64,000 bases of DNA from Oceanobacter sp. 1_MG-2023 (GTDB taxonomy: Bacteria > Pseudomonadota > Gammaproteobacteria > Pseudomonadales > Oceanobacteraceae), in contig NZ_JAUYWA010000002.1 of NCBI RefSeq assembly GCF_030689025.1, positions 124,001 to 188,000 on the forward strand, given 5' to 3'. A program made the translations under genes and the position numbers. The notes beneath the pieces are model-generated. The model saw nothing but the letters and a program-made list of their open reading frames with translations. It was not told the origin of the DNA and ran no database searches. Positions 39,062-48,630 of the stretch are shown piece after piece (within the stretch, counting starts at the first letter, position 1; every line of letters starts with the position of its first letter).

Positions 39062-40542
39062 TGGCTGTCGTCCATGGGGTCAAGACCGAGTTCCGACCAG
39101 ATTTCATCAATATGGGCAACCACCTCTGGGTCTTTGACGATCGGTGTGCCCCATTCCCGGGTGGTTTCACCGGGCCACTTGTTGGTGGCGTCCATTCCCA
39201 TTTTGGACCCCAGACCAGAGACCGGCGAAGCAAAGTCGAGGTAATCGATAGGCGTGTTCTCGATCAGGGTGGTATCCCGTGCCGGGTCCATACGGGTGGT
39301 AATCGCCCAGATCACGTCTTGCCAGTCGCGGGTATTGACGTCGTCATCCACCACGATGACAAACTTGGTGTACATGAATTGCCGCAAAAACGACCATACC
39401 CCCATCATTACGCGCTTGGCGTGACCCGGGTACTGCTTTTTCATGCTGACAATGGCCATACGGTAGGAACAGCCTTCCGGAGGCAAATAGAAGTCGACGA
39501 TTTCCGGAAACTGCTTTTGCAGAATCGGCACAAACACCTCGTTCAGGGCAACACCCAGAATGGCGGGTTCATCCGGTGGCCGACCGGTGTAGGTGCTGTG
39601 ATAAATCGGATCGCGGCGGTGGGTAATACGCTCGACAGTGAATACCGGGAACTGATCCACCTCGTTGTAGTAACCGGTGTGGTCACCGTACGGCCCTTCC
39701 GGGGCCATGTCACCAGCATGGATCACGCCTTCCAGCACAATCTCGGCACTGGCGGGCACCAATAGCTCATTCCCAATACTCTTCACCAGCTCGGTTTTGC
39801 TGTCGCGCAGCAGTCCGGCAAATGCGTATTCACTCAGGGTATCGGGCACCGGAGTGACTGCACCCAGAATCGTGGCCGGGTCGGCCCCCAGTGCGACAGT
39901 GACGGGAAACGGCTCGCCGGGATGGGCTTTTTGCCATTCCAGAAAATCCAGCGCCCCGCCTCGATGACTGAGCCAGCGCATAATGACCCTGTTCTTGCCG
40001 ATAACCTGCTGGCGATAAATGCCAAGATTATGGCGTTCCTTGTGTGGGCCTTTGGTGATCACCAGGGGCCAGGTAATCAGCGGTGCGGCGTCTCCGGGCC
40101 AGCAATGCATCACCGGAATCTTGCCCAGATCCACGTCTTCACCTTCGATGACCACCTGCTGACAGGGGGCCTTTTTAATCACGCTTGGGCCCATGGTTAA
40201 TACTTTCTTGAAGATCGGCAGCTTTTCCCAGGCGTCCTTCATGCCCTTGGGTGGCTCCGGCTCCTTCAGAAAAGCCAGCAGCTTGCCGACCTCCCGCAGT
40301 GCTGCAACTGAGTTCTCGCCCATACCCATGGCGACCCGCTTGGGGGTACCAAACAGATTGGCCAGCACTGGCATTTCGTAACCTTTGGGGTTTTCAAACA
40401 GCAGTGCCGGGCCTTCTGCCCGTAATACCCGGTCGGCGATTTCGGTCATTTCCAGATGGGGATCGACGGGGTAGCGGATGCGCTTGAGCTCACCCTGCTT
40501 TTCGAGTTGGTCAATAAAGTCACGAAGGTCGTTGTATTTCAC
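39058..40542 (-). CDS. ubiD: 3-octaprenyl-4-hydroxybenzoate carboxy-lyase UbiD
   Basis: Decarboxylates the octaprenyl-hydroxybenzoate intermediate of ubiquinone synthesis using prenylated FMN. The 494 residues start [20 protein letters not shown] and carry the conserved [17 protein letters not shown], the [20 protein letters not shown] segment (in parts) and [12 protein letters not shown]. The glutamate and aspartate of the catalytic network lie there. Length matches E. coli UbiD. It is the upstream gene of the ubiD-reductase pair. Confidence 0.97.
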   Translation of the reverse strand: MKYNDLRDFIDQLEKQGELKRIRYPVDPHLEMTEIADRVLRAEGPALLFENPKGYEMPVLANLFGTPKRVAMGMGENSVAALREVGKLLAFLKEPEPPKGMKDAWEKLPIFKKVLTMGPSVIKKAPCQQVVIEGEDVDLGKIPVMHCWPGDAAPLITWPLVITKGPHKERHNLGIYRQQVIGKNRVIMRWLSHRGGALDFLEWQKAHPGEPFPVTVALGADPATILGAVTPVPDTLSEYAFAGLLRDSKTELVKSIGNELLVPASAEIVLEGVIHAGDMAPEGPYGDHTGYYNEVDQFPVFTVERITHRRDPIYHSTYTGRPPDEPAILGVALNEVFVPILQKQFPEIVDFYLPPEGCSYRMAIVSMKKQYPGHAKRVMMGVWSFLRQFMYTKFVIVVDDDVNTRDWQDVIWAITTRMDPARDTTLIENTPIDYLDFASPVSGLGSKMGMDATNKWPGETTREWGTPIVKDPEVVAHIDEIWSELGLDPMDDSQ

Positions 40543-40743
40543 GCGGCTGCCTCACTTTCAGGAAGAGGCATGATAGCAACGGGGCGGGTTGATGAGCCAA
40601 TAGGCTGTGATACTTCTGTGATAACCCGGACGACTCCGTAACACTTCCGGGAGGACTGCAACCGGCTCCAGGCATCATTCTGAACGGGTTGTTCAGCAGG
40701 CTGTTGGCAGGCTGCGAACCCTAACCCAATGATGGAGAGCATG

Positions 40744-41442
40744 ATGATGAATTTACGTACAACGCTGCTGGCCGCCGCCATAAGCACTCTGGCGACCCCG
40801 GCAATGGCAGCCGACCTGACCGTAGAAATCACCAACCTGACGCGTGGAATTGCCTTTACGCCGTTGCTGGTAGCTGGTCACGATGCCGATACGGCGCTGT
40901 TTATGCCGGGTGAAGCGGCCAGTGCCAACCTGCAAAAAATGGCTGAAGGTGGTGATATCAGCGGCTTGTCGGCGGATGTAACCGGTGCCGGTGGTGTCAT
41001 CGTCGACAATCCAGCCGCCGGGTTGTTGCTGGCAGGACAGTCAGCCAGCACAGATATCGACACCGGTATGAATACCCAACTGTCGATTGTGGCCATGATG
41101 CTGCCCACTAACGACGGCTTTGTTGCTCTCAACAGCCTTGAGATTCCAACACTGGCGGGGACCTATTACTACGACCTCAACGGCTATGACGCCGGTACCG
41201 AAGCCAATGATGAAATGCGGGGCAGCGGAGCACCGGGCGAAGCCGGATTCCCGGTTCCTGAACCTCTGGATGCCAGCATTGGCATGTCGGCAACAGGCAT
41301 TGCCGCAGTAGCGGAAGAATTTGTTCATATTCACCGCAATGTGCTGGGCGACAGCGATCTCGGTGGTGGTGTCAGTGATATCGATTCAACAGTACACCGC
41401 TGGTTGAACCCGGTGGCCCGTGTGACCTTGACGGTCAAGTGA
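40744..41442 (+). CDS. Secreted spondin-domain protein (first paralogue)
   Basis: A 232-residue exported protein with a signal peptide ending ATPAMA and the pattern of the Spondin_N family: DLTVEITNLTRGIAFTPLLV, MAEGGDISGL, MMLPTNDGFVALN, then YDAGTEANDE and a histidine near VHIHRNV. The start has several adjacent ATGs (40729-40747); GGAG at 40734 favours 40744. It is followed 10 bases later by a paralogue, so the two form an operon. The role of bacterial spondin-domain proteins is poorly known. Confidence 0.85.
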   Translation: MMNLRTTLLAAAISTLATPAMAADLTVEITNLTRGIAFTPLLVAGHDADTALFMPGEAASANLQKMAEGGDISGLSADVTGAGGVIVDNPAAGLLLAGQSASTDIDTGMNTQLSIVAMMLPTNDGFVALNSLEIPTLAGTYYYDLNGYDAGTEANDEMRGSGAPGEAGFPVPEPLDASIGMSATGIAAVAEEFVHIHRNVLGDSDLGGGVSDIDSTVHRWLNPVARVTLTVK

Positions 41443-41452
41443 GGTGATTAAG

Positions 41453-42217
41453 ATGATTCTGATACGCAAGCATGCCGGCCTGGTGCCGGTCTTGGCCAGC
41501 GCGGTGCTCTTGAGCGGTTGTTTGGCTGATGACGATAACAACAGCAGTAACAGCGCGAGCGACGCTGAACAAACCAGCAACAAAACCTTTGCCGTCACCG
41601 TGACCAATGCCACGGCCGGGCAACCCCTGTCGCCACTGGCGGTGGTGGCACATGGGGCCGGTTATCACACCTTGGTGACCGGCACGGCCGCCAGTATTGA
41701 GCTGGAGCAATTGGCCGAAGGTGGCGATAACAGCGCCTTGCTGGCCGCTGCCAACAGCAACCCGGCGGTGTACAGCAGCCAGAGCGGCGAGGGGGTCGTT
41801 GTGCCGGGCGGTACGGCAACGCTGACCATAACGCTGGATGGCATAAGTGTAGACAGCATGGGCGCCATGGATGAGAGCATCTTGCTGAGTATTACCAGCA
41901 TGCTGGTGAATACCAATGATGGGGTGATTGCTGCCTCTGCGCTGGACGTGACGCAGCTGGCAGTGGGGTCATCGCTTCAGGTAACGGCCAACAGCTACGA
42001 CGCTGGCACCGAAGCCAATACCGAATCGTCGACGACCATTCCTGGCCCGGCTGCCGGTGGCGAAGGGTTTAATGCCAGTCGAGATGATCGGCAAGACCAG
42101 GTGACGCTGCATGCCGGTGTGGTCACGCAGGACGATGGCCTGGCCAGCTCGGCACTGACGCACGTCCATCGTTGGGATAACCCTGTGGCCTTGATCACCG
42201 TGACCCGGACAGAGTGA
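41453..42217 (+). CDS. Spondin-domain lipoprotein (second paralogue)
   Basis: A 254-residue lipoprotein with lipobox LLSGC, a short Asp/Asn/Ser-rich linker, and then the same Spondin_N pattern as the previous gene: AVTVTNATAGQPLSPLAVV, LAEGGDNSALL, MLVNTNDGVIAAS, YDAGTEANTE and HVHRWDNPVALITVT. The ATG at 41453 has GAGG eight bases upstream. The linker suggests outer-membrane anchoring with the domain held out from the surface. A short tandem duplication spans its stop codon. Confidence 0.85.
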   Translation: MILIRKHAGLVPVLASAVLLSGCLADDDNNSSNSASDAEQTSNKTFAVTVTNATAGQPLSPLAVVAHGAGYHTLVTGTAASIELEQLAEGGDNSALLAAANSNPAVYSSQSGEGVVVPGGTATLTITLDGISVDSMGAMDESILLSITSMLVNTNDGVIAASALDVTQLAVGSSLQVTANSYDAGTEANTESSTTIPGPAAGGEGFNASRDDRQDQVTLHAGVVTQDDGLASSALTHVHRWDNPVALITVTRTE

Positions 42218-42239
42218 ATCCGGACAGAGTGAATCCGGA
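42205..42239 (+). repeat. Tandem 15-base duplication over a stop codon
   Basis: The unit CCGGACAGAGTGAAT occurs twice in a row, followed by a partial third CCGGA. The stop codon of the spondin lipoprotein lies in the first copy, so the duplication does not change the protein. It looks like a recent slippage event. Confidence 0.8.
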
Positions 42240-42347
42240 TATCTCGGTGTGACGCATGTCCGGGCAGCCGCCGACAGGTTTTGTAAGAACCCGAGGCTGC
42301 GCGCGACCAAGGAAACAAGGAAAACAGCCACCGCCCGGAGACCCGCC

Positions 42348-43136
42348 ATGCCTGCGCCACTCACTTCCGCCACTGACCCGACGACGCCCGCCGGAGCCAC
42401 TGAACGTGGCCTGGTCTCGGCCTCTGCGGCGCTGGCCCATCGTATTCTGGTGATTGAGGATGAACCCGATATTGCCAATTTACTGGCCTTGCATTTACGC
42501 CAGCAGTACCACCATGTGCAGGTAACTCACGATGGTCAAGCCGGGTTTGAACTGGCCTGCCAACAGGACTGGAGCCTGATTGTGCTGGATTTACATTTGC
42601 CGGGAAAAGACGGCCTGGAAATCTGTCGTGACCTGCGCGGTCGGGGTCACACCGTACCTGTGCTGATGCTGACCAGCCGTTCCAGTGAAATGGACCGGGT
42701 GCTGGGGCTGGAAATGGGAGCCGACGACTACTTGCTAAAACCCTTCAGTGTGATTGAGCTGATGGCCCGCATCAAAGCCATCTTGCGCCGGGTACAAACC
42801 GAGCGGGCCGGTCGGGAGCCGACCGCGTCAGTGGATGAACTGGTCAGCCAGTCGCACCGTCTGGTGCTGAACCTGCGCCAGCATCGCATCAGCAAGGCGG
42901 GCAAGGTGCTCGACCTGACGGGTAAGGAATTCGACCTGCTCAGCTATTTTATGCAGCATCCGGAAGATGCCTTCTCCCGCGCCCATTTGTTAAACCGCAT
43001 CTGGGGGCAAGGGCAAGAAGGCTACGAACACACGGTCAACACTCACATCAATCGTCTGCGTGCCAAAATCGAAGACGACCCGACCCGGCCCCGCATTATT
43101 GTGACTGTTTGGGGGGTGGGGTATCGCCTTGGATAA
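42348..43136 (+). CDS. OmpR-family response regulator
   Basis: A 262-residue regulator. After a Pro/Thr/Ala-rich N-terminal extension of about 35 residues comes a receiver domain with VIEDEPD, phospho-acceptor D81 in LIVLDLHLPGKDG, and KPFSVIEL. A winged-helix DNA-binding domain follows (LDLTGKEFDLLSYFMQHPE and HTVNTHINRLRAKIEDDP). GGAG seven bases before the ATG at 42348 supports that start over the ORF opening at 42249. It overlaps the kinase gene by 8 bases. Confidence 0.93.
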   Translation: MPAPLTSATDPTTPAGATERGLVSASAALAHRILVIEDEPDIANLLALHLRQQYHHVQVTHDGQAGFELACQQDWSLIVLDLHLPGKDGLEICRDLRGRGHTVPVLMLTSRSSEMDRVLGLEMGADDYLLKPFSVIELMARIKAILRRVQTERAGREPTASVDELVSQSHRLVLNLRQHRISKAGKVLDLTGKEFDLLSYFMQHPEDAFSRAHLLNRIWGQGQEGYEHTVNTHINRLRAKIEDDPTRPRIIVTVWGVGYRLG

Positions 43137-44772
43137 GCCGGATCATACGTACCGCCATCCGCTGAACCCGAAACCCTCCAGCCGGGTGATGGCACTCGGG
43201 GGCCGTCTGTTTACCCGGCTGGCATTGGCGTTGCTGCTGATTCTGGTGATGCTGGGCACCTTGCTGCTGGGACTGTCGGGCTATATGAGCCAGAACCACA
43301 GTCTGAATGTGTTGCAACAGCTGAACCAGCCGGTCGCCGGTTATGTGACGCGACAACAGCCGCTGCTGGATGCAGCCGGCGTGGTGGACGAGCAAGCCCT
43401 CGACCAGTTGGCCGGGCATGCCATGGTGCTGAACCCTGCCCTGGAAATCTACTTGCTGGACGCCAACGGCCAGATCCTTGGTCATCGTCTGCCGCCTGAC
43501 CAGGTGCATTTGCAGCGCGTGGCGCTGGCTCCGATTCAACAGTATCTGCAACCAAACGCCCGTTACCCTGTGCTGGGCGATGATCCCAGTAATCCGCAGC
43601 AGCGCAACATCTTCTCCGTGGCCGCTATTCCGGCATCTCCAGCCTCCATACTGACCGCCAGCAGCGGCGATGCTGACGCCAGCGGAGCCAGACCACTCGG
43701 TTATGTTTACGCCGTTATTGGGGGCCAGCATTACCGGCAGTTGCATGAGTCGGTTTTTTCCAGCTACACCTTTACGCTGGGCAGCTGGCTGATGGTCGGC
43801 AGTATTGTCACTGCCGTACTGGTGGGGTTGTGGATATTTTTTGTGCTGACCCGGCGGCTGACCCGCTTGCGGCAAGCTGTCTTGCGTTACAACCTGCTCT
43901 ACCCTGATATGTCGGTGATGCAGCCATTGCTGCAAAAAACACCGCAGCCGTCGGATGAAATTGGCCAGTTGACTCTCGCTTTCCAGCAGATGGCGGCACA
44001 TATTCAACAGCAGTTCAGCCGGGTGCAGGCACTCGACAGCAACCGGCGGGAACTGATTGCCAATGTGTCCCACGATTTACGCACCCCGCTGGCCAGTATT
44101 CAGGGGTATATCGAAACGGCCTTGCTCAGGTTGCACGACGGCCCGCAGCAAGCGGAGTTGCGAGGCTACCTGGACATTGCCAGCCAGCAGAGTCAGCGGT
44201 TGTCGCAACTGATTAACGAGTTGTTTGAACTGTCGCTGTTACAGGCCGACAACGCCGAGCCCAATAGCGAACCGTTTTCCTTGCTGGAACTGGCCCATGA
44301 CTGTTTGCAGGAATTTCGCCTGAAAGCGCAACAGCAAGGCGTCGAACTGGATTTGCAAGGCCAGCAGCACGACAGTTATGTGGTGGCAGATATCGCCATG
44401 ATACAACGGGTACTGCAAAACCTGATCGACAATGCCTTGCGCCACACGTCATCCGGCGGCTCGGTGGTGTTGCAGATCCAGGCGCTTGAGGGTGCCACCC
44501 GGATTGAAATCCGCGATACCGGTATTGGCATCCAGCAGCACGATATTCCACATATTTTTGAGCGCTATTATCAGGCCAGCCGCTCGCAAACCATGGCCTC
44601 AACCCCCACAGGGCAGGCCAAGCGACAAGGCAGTGGCCTCGGGCTGGCGATCGTCAAACGCATTCTGGAATTGCATCAAAGCCGTATCGATGTGGAATCG
44701 GTACCAGGAACGGGCACCTGCTTCCGTTTTGAACTGGCCAACTCATTGCCAGCCCGGGAAGCTACCCTGTGA
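43129..44772 (+). CDS. Sensor histidine kinase (HAMP/HisKA type)
   Basis: A 547-residue membrane kinase. It has a first membrane helix (ALALLLILVMLGTLLLGL), a periplasmic sensor domain of about 180 residues, a second helix (SWLMVGSIVTAVLVGLWIFFVL) and a HAMP linker. The H box NVSHDLRTPLASI has H315; the N box NLIDNALRHTSSGG, DTGIGI and GSGLGLAIVKRI follow. TTG start overlapping the regulator. Probably responds to an envelope cue; its link to the two spondin genes upstream is by position only. Confidence 0.92.
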   Translation: MDKPDHTYRHPLNPKPSSRVMALGGRLFTRLALALLLILVMLGTLLLGLSGYMSQNHSLNVLQQLNQPVAGYVTRQQPLLDAAGVVDEQALDQLAGHAMVLNPALEIYLLDANGQILGHRLPPDQVHLQRVALAPIQQYLQPNARYPVLGDDPSNPQQRNIFSVAAIPASPASILTASSGDADASGARPLGYVYAVIGGQHYRQLHESVFSSYTFTLGSWLMVGSIVTAVLVGLWIFFVLTRRLTRLRQAVLRYNLLYPDMSVMQPLLQKTPQPSDEIGQLTLAFQQMAAHIQQQFSRVQALDSNRRELIANVSHDLRTPLASIQGYIETALLRLHDGPQQAELRGYLDIASQQSQRLSQLINELFELSLLQADNAEPNSEPFSLLELAHDCLQEFRLKAQQQGVELDLQGQQHDSYVVADIAMIQRVLQNLIDNALRHTSSGGSVVLQIQALEGATRIEIRDTGIGIQQHDIPHIFERYYQASRSQTMASTPTGQAKRQGSGLGLAIVKRILELHQSRIDVESVPGTGTCFRFELANSLPAREATL

Positions 44773-44797
44773 CGTAACGCCATGCCTCCTCTATAAT
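44769..44797 (+). promoter_or_regulatory. Promoter of the DUF423 gene
   Basis: TATAAT (44792-44797) lies 17 bases after GTGACG, a partial -35 match, and 30 bases before the start codon. Confidence 0.5.
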
Positions 44798-44827
44798 GCG
44801 CCATTGTTTTTCCGACGGAGCCGAACC

Positions 44828-45220
44828 ATGCAGGCACGAACCACCCTGATGCTGGCCGCTATTGCCGGATTCCTGGGCGTAGCGCTCGGTGCTTTTGGTG
44901 CCCATGGCCTGAAACCCCTGCTGTCGGCACCAATGATGACGGTGTATCAGACCGCCGTTGACTACCATCTGCTGCACGCCGCTGTGTTGCTGGGTCTGGG
45001 GGTTTGGCAACTGCACCAGCCGCAGGTCTGGCTCAATCGGGCGGCGCTGTTTATGGTGGCCGGACTGCTGCTGTTTTGCGGCAGCCTGTACGCCATGGTG
45101 CTGCTGGATTTGCGCATGCTGGGCATGATTACCCCGATTGGCGGCGTTAGCTGGCTGATTGGCTGGGGCTTGTTGTTTATCGCGGCCCGTTCGATGACGA
45201 CTTCTACTTCCATTGATTAA
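44828..45220 (+). CDS. DUF423 membrane protein
   Basis: A 130-residue inner-membrane protein of the DUF423 (YgdD) family. Four hydrophobic helices are seen, with the family motif GVALGAFGAHGL near the N-terminus, YHLLHAAVLLGLG in the second helix and GGVSWLIGWGLL near the end. The frame is open much further upstream into the kinase gene, but the ATG at 44828 gives the usual length. The biochemical role of the family is unknown. trmB begins 16 bases downstream. Confidence 0.9.
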   Translation: MQARTTLMLAAIAGFLGVALGAFGAHGLKPLLSAPMMTVYQTAVDYHLLHAAVLLGLGVWQLHQPQVWLNRAALFMVAGLLLFCGSLYAMVLLDLRMLGMITPIGGVSWLIGWGLLFIAARSMTTSTSID

Positions 45221-45236
45221 CGTTAGGCATTCCTGA

Positions 45237-46025
45237 GTGACAGAACACGAGTCCAACAACCTGAACGACCATCTTCCGGCCGATGCCGCCACTGCCTTGC
45301 CTGAAGAGGATGAAGTCGCGGCGGAACAAGCAACGGCGGACGACAAACCCGTTTATCGCCGGGGTATCAAAAGCTTTGTGATCCGCGCTGGCCGCCTGAC
45401 CAAAGGGCAAGAGCTGGCACTGGAGCGCAAGTGGGCTGAGTGGGGGCTGGAGCTGGCCGATGGCCCGATTGTTCCGGCGAATGTGTTTGGCCGTGATGCC
45501 CACACCGTGCTGGAAATCGGCTACGGCATGGGTCAGTCACTGGTGGCTATGGCCGCTGCGGCACCAGAGAAGAACTTTATCGGTGTTGAAGTGCATTTGC
45601 CCGGTGTCGGCTCGCTGCTCAACCTGGCAGAAGAAGCCGGTGTCACCAATGTGCGCAGTTACAAGGACGACGCCATCGAGGTTCTGAAGCTGATTCCGGA
45701 TAACAGCATTGATACGGTGCAGCTGTTTTTCCCTGATCCGTGGCACAAGAAAAAACACCACAAACGCCGGATCGTACAAACCGGATTTGTCCAGACCCTG
45801 CGCCGTATTCTCAAGCCCGGTGGCATCTTCCATATGGCTACCGACTGGGAAAACTACATGGAGCACATGATCGAGGTGATGGATGCACAGGCGGGTTATG
45901 ACAATATCGCCGGCCCTGGCCAGTGTGTTGAGCGCCCGGATGACCGACCACTGACGCGGTTTGAAAAACGCGGTCAGGGTAAAGGCCATGGTGTCTGGGA
46001 TATGAAATACCGCAAGATTGACTGA
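45237..46025 (+). CDS. trmB: tRNA (guanine(46)-N7)-methyltransferase
   Basis: Methylates G46 in the tRNA variable loop. The 262 residues begin with an acidic, variable extension of about 35 residues. The family's [18 protein letters not shown] follows, then the SAM motif [23 protein letters not shown] and the tRNA-binding [18 protein letters not shown] segment. GTG start. Its likely co-transcription with the DUF423 gene is suggested by the 16-base gap. Confidence 0.96.
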   Translation: MTEHESNNLNDHLPADAATALPEEDEVAAEQATADDKPVYRRGIKSFVIRAGRLTKGQELALERKWAEWGLELADGPIVPANVFGRDAHTVLEIGYGMGQSLVAMAAAAPEKNFIGVEVHLPGVGSLLNLAEEAGVTNVRSYKDDAIEVLKLIPDNSIDTVQLFFPDPWHKKKHHKRRIVQTGFVQTLRRILKPGGIFHMATDWENYMEHMIEVMDAQAGYDNIAGPGQCVERPDDRPLTRFEKRGQGKGHGVWDMKYRKID

Positions 46026-46145
46026 TCGTTGATCGCCCACGATCATCACTCAGGTCGATAATCCGGCGGCACCAATAATGCCGCCCCCGACTTACTATTT
46101 GATAACGTCTGGCCGCTGATTGCCGACGTCCGACGGAGCATACTG

Positions 46146-46439
46146 ATGCAAAAGAAAGACAAAGAAAAAGTATTTGGTGGTGACTGGAGCGAAGACCAGT
46201 TGAGCACCTTTCTTGACGTTCCCAGCTACGATGGTGACAGTGCCGATTATATCGGTGCCATCCGCGCCTATCGTTATATGGTGCCTGGTACCTTTGCCCA
46301 GTATATCGAGTTGTTCAAGGCCAAAGGTCACGACCTGAATGCCACCAATGCTGCTGGTGAAACCATTCTGGCGACCATCAGCCAGCATAAACAAGGCGCA
46401 GAATATGCCGAGATCCTGAAGGATGCCGGAGCTGTCTGA
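46146..46439 (+). CDS. Small PA4642-family-like protein
   Basis: A 97-residue soluble protein with a basic start (MQKKDKEKVFGGDWSEDQL). The rest is helical, with YRYMVPGTFAQYIELFKAKGHDLNA and an ankyrin-like ATNAAGETILATI. It resembles the small PA4642-type family of pseudomonads in size and layout; this match is from memory of the pattern and is not certain. No function is known. Confidence 0.7.
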   Translation: MQKKDKEKVFGGDWSEDQLSTFLDVPSYDGDSADYIGAIRAYRYMVPGTFAQYIELFKAKGHDLNATNAAGETILATISQHKQGAEYAEILKDAGAV

Positions 46440-46946
46440 TCATGGTGATCAACCTGAGTGAACGATGTGCCAGCTGATTGGCTGTCGGCCGGTTCGGTCA
46501 CTCGGGTCTGAATGGATTGTATTCAACTATCGGCCGTTAGCTGGATGTCAGCGTCGTCGGTAGTGTTCCCACTGTTATTTTCCCATCCCCGGGTGCTTGT
46601 TATCGCCGGATATCGCGGTTGATTATCTGGTGTCTGCTCTCGCTCTTGTTCTCGCTCTCTGTTTGTCACTACATCGGCACCAGACCGTCCAGATAACGGA
46701 CGTTATCGGCACTAATGGCTGTATGCCGTACGTGCTTGCTCAACTTCAGTGGTCAGGCTGTACCGGTGAGGTAGCGAGGTAGCGTAGTAGTTAAGTAGTG
46801 AAGTTAGGTAAAAGATAATTGAACCTGTCGCAGCACCACACCACCCAAAACAGACGCGTAATTGGTGCCATTTGGATACTTCTCAGCACGGAGTCTCCAG
46901 TAGATACTAATGCTCTCTATAGATGACATAAAACGGATGTGAATGC
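46440..46946. other. Gene-poor intergenic stretch before the SDR gene
   Basis: About 500 bases without a supported gene. A 61-codon ORF at 46597-46782 has no ribosome site or recognisable product. A low-complexity GTAG-rich tract lies at about 46766-46810. The SDR promoter must be here but was not identified. Confidence 0.6.
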
Positions 46947-47708
46947 ATGAAAACGATACTGATAACAGGTGCCACATCGGGTATTGGACTGGCTGCGGCA
47001 CAGCACATCAGGCAGCAGGGCCATCGAGTGCTGATCACCGGCAGGAGGCCGGAGCGTCTGGAGGTTGCACTGACGGCTCTTAACGGGACAGATCAAGATC
47101 ACAAGCAGCAGGATACACCTGCGGCTCGTGGTTATTGCTGTGACCAGACAGACGTAACGGCGATCACACAACTGTCGGAATTGCTGTTGGCAGAACGGTA
47201 CCAGCTGGACGCCCTGATCCTGAATGCCGGTATCTTTTTGCCACAAGCCTTTGAGTCCTTTACAACAACAAACCTGCAGCAGCAATTAAACAGCAACCTG
47301 CTGGGGCCATTACAGACCTTGTATGAATTGCTGCCGGTATTGAACAACCCGGCGAGTGTGGTGCTGGTCTCGAGCATTGTGGCGGACAAGGCCTTTGCCA
47401 ATTGTACGGCCTATGCCGCCAGCAAGGCTGCACTGGAAGGGGCCATGGGCCCATTAAATCTGGAGTTGGCCAGCCGTGGTATACGGGTTAACTGTTTGCG
47501 ACCGGGCATTACATTAACCGAAATCCAGTCCAAGGCCGGGATGAATGAGGAAGCGTTGGCACAGCTGACGGAAAATATGAAATCCACACTGGCCGGACGC
47601 ATCCTGCAGCCAGACGATATGGTGGCAGCACTGGAATATCTGGCGTTGGGTGGCAGTAGTGCGGTCAGAGGGCTGAAGTTGCAGGTGGATGGCGGTTATT
47701 GCCTGTGA
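46947..47708 (+). CDS. Short-chain dehydrogenase/reductase
   Basis: A 253-residue NAD(P)-dependent oxidoreductase. It has the Rossmann glycine motif GATSGIG at residues 8-14, NAGIF, a catalytic serine in VLVSSIV, and YAASKAALEG with the Tyr-x3-Lys pair. It ends GLKLQVDGGYCL like classical SDRs. An arginine just after the first strand (GRRPERL) suggests NADP preference. It is monocistronic and its substrate is unknown. Confidence 0.9.
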   Translation: MKTILITGATSGIGLAAAQHIRQQGHRVLITGRRPERLEVALTALNGTDQDHKQQDTPAARGYCCDQTDVTAITQLSELLLAERYQLDALILNAGIFLPQAFESFTTTNLQQQLNSNLLGPLQTLYELLPVLNNPASVVLVSSIVADKAFANCTAYAASKAALEGAMGPLNLELASRGIRVNCLRPGITLTEIQSKAGMNEEALAQLTENMKSTLAGRILQPDDMVAALEYLALGGSSAVRGLKLQVDGGYCL

Positions 47709-47871
47709 TCCCGTTGTGTCTGGTCGGTAGCTTGCCGCGATGGCTGATGGCTGATTGATGGTAGATGGCTGATCGAAAGTGGCCAGGCTGATAATTAAGA
47801 CGCCCCTGAACGGCTTAACCGCGGAGCAACCGATGCCGTTTCGACAGCCATTACCAGTCTCGACCCTGTTT

Positions 47872-47887
47872 GTTTTCACGTGGAACA
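47872..47887. other. parS-like ParB site, distal
   Basis: Read on the minus strand, the first 11 bases TGTTCCACGTG match the Pseudomonas-type parS exactly, and the whole 16-mer TGTTCCACGTGAAAAC differs at one or two positions. It is intergenic, between SDR and tetR, about 46 kb from the recF sites. Confidence 0.5.
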
Positions 47888-47903
47888 ATGCCAACACCTG
47901 AGG

Positions 47904-48578
47904 CTACAGGGTCGGGTGCCCAGCGGGCAAGTGATGCTGTAACAAGGCATGCAGACACAGGTGTAAATCATCCAGTGTCCGCCGCGCCCGTTGTGGGTTC
48001 TGGTGTACGACCACCAGAAATACGCTGTGGCTGACCTCCAGATAAAGCCGCCCCAGCCGTTCACGTTCGCGAATATGGCTCTGGATTCCCATACGTTTGA
48101 ATATCACCGCCATATGATGGATCACCAGGTCGTCGTGTTGTTCATCCAACTGGCGTAACTCGGGGACCGAAAACATGGCTTGCACCAGCGTCAGTACGGC
48201 CTTCTGGCGTTTGTAGACTTTTAAATGGCGCTCCAGTACCTTGTTGAGTAACTGTTCCAGCGGCAGGGTTTCAACCGGTAGCTGGGCAATACCGAGCAAG
48301 GCTTGCTCGACATCTTCGAGCCAGCGTTGGCCCATGGCATACAGAATGGCGTGCTTGTTGGGAAAGTAGTGATACAGCGAACCTACCGAAATCCCCACCG
48401 CTTTGGCAATCAGAATGGTGCTAAGGTCATCCAGTCCCACTGTTTCCAGCAGTTCAGCCGTGATATCAATGATCTCCCGTGAGCGTTTGCGTGAGCGCCG
48501 TTGCATCGGCTCGCTGCGAGGTTGCAGGTTTTGCTGACGCTGTGAACGGGGGTTGGCAGGGGCTGGTTCATCACTCAT
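47904..48578 (-). CDS. TetR-family regulator of the polyamine-type cluster
   Basis: A 224-residue repressor with an unusually long basic/polar N-terminal extension (about 25 residues). An HTH follows, visible as LSTILIAKAVGISVGSLYHYFPNK, with an all-helical C-terminal domain. It starts 52 bases after the PuuB-like gene on the same strand, so they are probably co-transcribed. It is the best candidate to bind the two CGAA-N6-TTCG repeats in the divergent promoter region (49957, 50069). Confidence 0.9.
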   Translation of the reverse strand: MSDEPAPANPRSQRQQNLQPRSEPMQRRSRKRSREIIDITAELLETVGLDDLSTILIAKAVGISVGSLYHYFPNKHAILYAMGQRWLEDVEQALLGIAQLPVETLPLEQLLNKVLERHLKVYKRQKAVLTLVQAMFSVPELRQLDEQHDDLVIHHMAVIFKRMGIQSHIRERERLGRLYLEVSHSVFLVVVHQNPQRARRTLDDLHLCLHALLQHHLPAGHPTL

Positions 48579-48630
48579 TGGTGCAGGGGTTCCTCGTCGA
48601 TAGTGATCCGGGCAACAGGCTCAATATGGA

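Noticed and set aside
43096-44073. 325-codon minus-strand ORF
   Set aside because: Antisense to the histidine kinase; very Gln/His-rich translation typical of a shadow.
46597-46782. 61-codon ORF in the gap before the SDR gene
   Set aside because: No ribosome-binding site, and no recognisable motif; composition is like non-coding DNA.
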